Positions 5,468-5,756 of a stretch of 5,756 nt of DNA are shown one piece after another. Source of the DNA: Syntrophomonadaceae bacterium. Lineage in GTDB: Bacteria; Bacillota; Dethiobacteria; DTU022. Both the position numbers and the translations under genes were made by a program. Where the stretch lies: NCBI GenBank assembly GCA_003552365.1, contig PUKR01000229.1:1-5756 (forward strand), in the 5' to 3' direction. Every line of letters begins with the position of its first letter. The stretch's first letter is position 1. The notes below the pieces were generated by a model, which was given only the letters and a program-made list of their open reading frames with translations, was not told the origin of the DNA and did not search any database.

Positions 5468-5756
5468 ATGATTCCCCTGCAATATGAAGGAGACGTATTC
5501 AGGCCGCCCAGCGAAGCAAAAAGTTTGATTCTTCAAGCCACCGTCGGCTGTTCCCATAACCGCTGTACATTTTGCGGTATGTATAAGAAAAAGAAGTTCC
5601 GGGAACGTTCCCTTGCGGAAATCAATAAAGATATTTCTTTAGCGGCAAGCTTCCTCCCTCATACCAAAAGGGTGTTCCTGGCCGATGGCAACGCTCTCGC
5701 TATGGACACGCATAACCTGTTAACGGTTTTACAATCTTTGACCCGGGCTTTTCCCA
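5468..5756 (+). CDS. Radical SAM protein, N-terminal part (runs off right edge)
   Basis: The frame is open from ATG 5468 to the window end, giving 96 residues. The protein starts MIPLQYEGDVFRPPSEAKSL, followed by a cluster motif TVGCSHNRCTFCGMYKKKKF with C28, C33 and C36. The spacing is CX4CX2C, one residue longer than the usual CX3CX2C; from memory a family of uncharacterised radical SAM proteins (GCS-x-N-x-CTFC-x-MY) shares this form, so it is probably native. The next segment (SLAEINKDISLAASFLPHTKRVFLADGNAL, 48-77 read in parts) fits the first beta/alpha units of the radical SAM barrel, with ADGNAL as a likely loop near SAM. The product is expected to bind [4Fe-4S] and S-adenosylmethionine in the cytoplasm; its substrate is unknown. 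It may be cotranscribed with the transporter, but the 178-base gap with hairpins makes this uncertain. Confidence 0.88.
   Translation, partial: MIPLQYEGDVFRPPSEAKSLILQATVGCSHNRCTFCGMYKKKKFRERSLAEINKDISLAASFLPHTKRVFLADGNALAMDTHNLLTVLQSLTRAFP

Noticed and set aside
1..5756. Mobile element, CRISPR array or defence system
   Set aside because: No transposase, integrase, terminal repeats, regular repeat-spacer pattern or defence-type domain was seen on either strand.

Overview
The window looks like chromosomal DNA of an anaerobic, Clostridia-like Firmicute (Bacillota), possibly near the Peptococcales/Syntrophomonadales. This is inferred from moderate G+C, strong purine-rich Shine-Dalgarno sites, two TTG starts, a YgiQ-type radical SAM protein with clostridial-style motifs, an OFA-family transporter and a soluble PAS sensor. 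No marker fixes the genus. No rRNA, tRNA, CRISPR array, insertion sequence or phage gene is visible.

Layout. The left two thirds is transcribed leftward, in this order: a YgiQ-family radical SAM protein (1919-3751), a monoacylglycerol-lipase-like alpha/beta hydrolase (943-1785), and the N-terminal 280 residues of a double-PAS sensor protein that runs off the left edge (1-840). The gaps are about 100-130 bases, and the hydrolase and PAS genes each have their own promoter-like sequence, so this is probably three transcription units and not a tight operon. A 359-base divergent intergenic region (3752-4110) follows. To its right, an OFA-type major facilitator transporter (4111-5289) and the first 96 codons of a second radical SAM protein (5468-5756) are transcribed rightward, with 178 bases between them holding two inverted repeats.

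The genes do not form an obvious pathway, and most of the window reads as ordinary housekeeping or accessory chromosome. The point most worth checking is in the YgiQ-family protein: the first cysteine of its CX3CX2C iron-sulfur motif is tryptophan (W310, codon TGG at 2824-2822), while the rest of the protein looks intact. The neighbouring radical SAM protein has a CX4CX2C spacing. Other points are an 8-bp inverted repeat overlapping the probable -10 box of the transporter gene, and the absence of lysine in transporter helix 11, which argues against oxalate as its substrate. I see no convincing evidence of a new multi-gene system.
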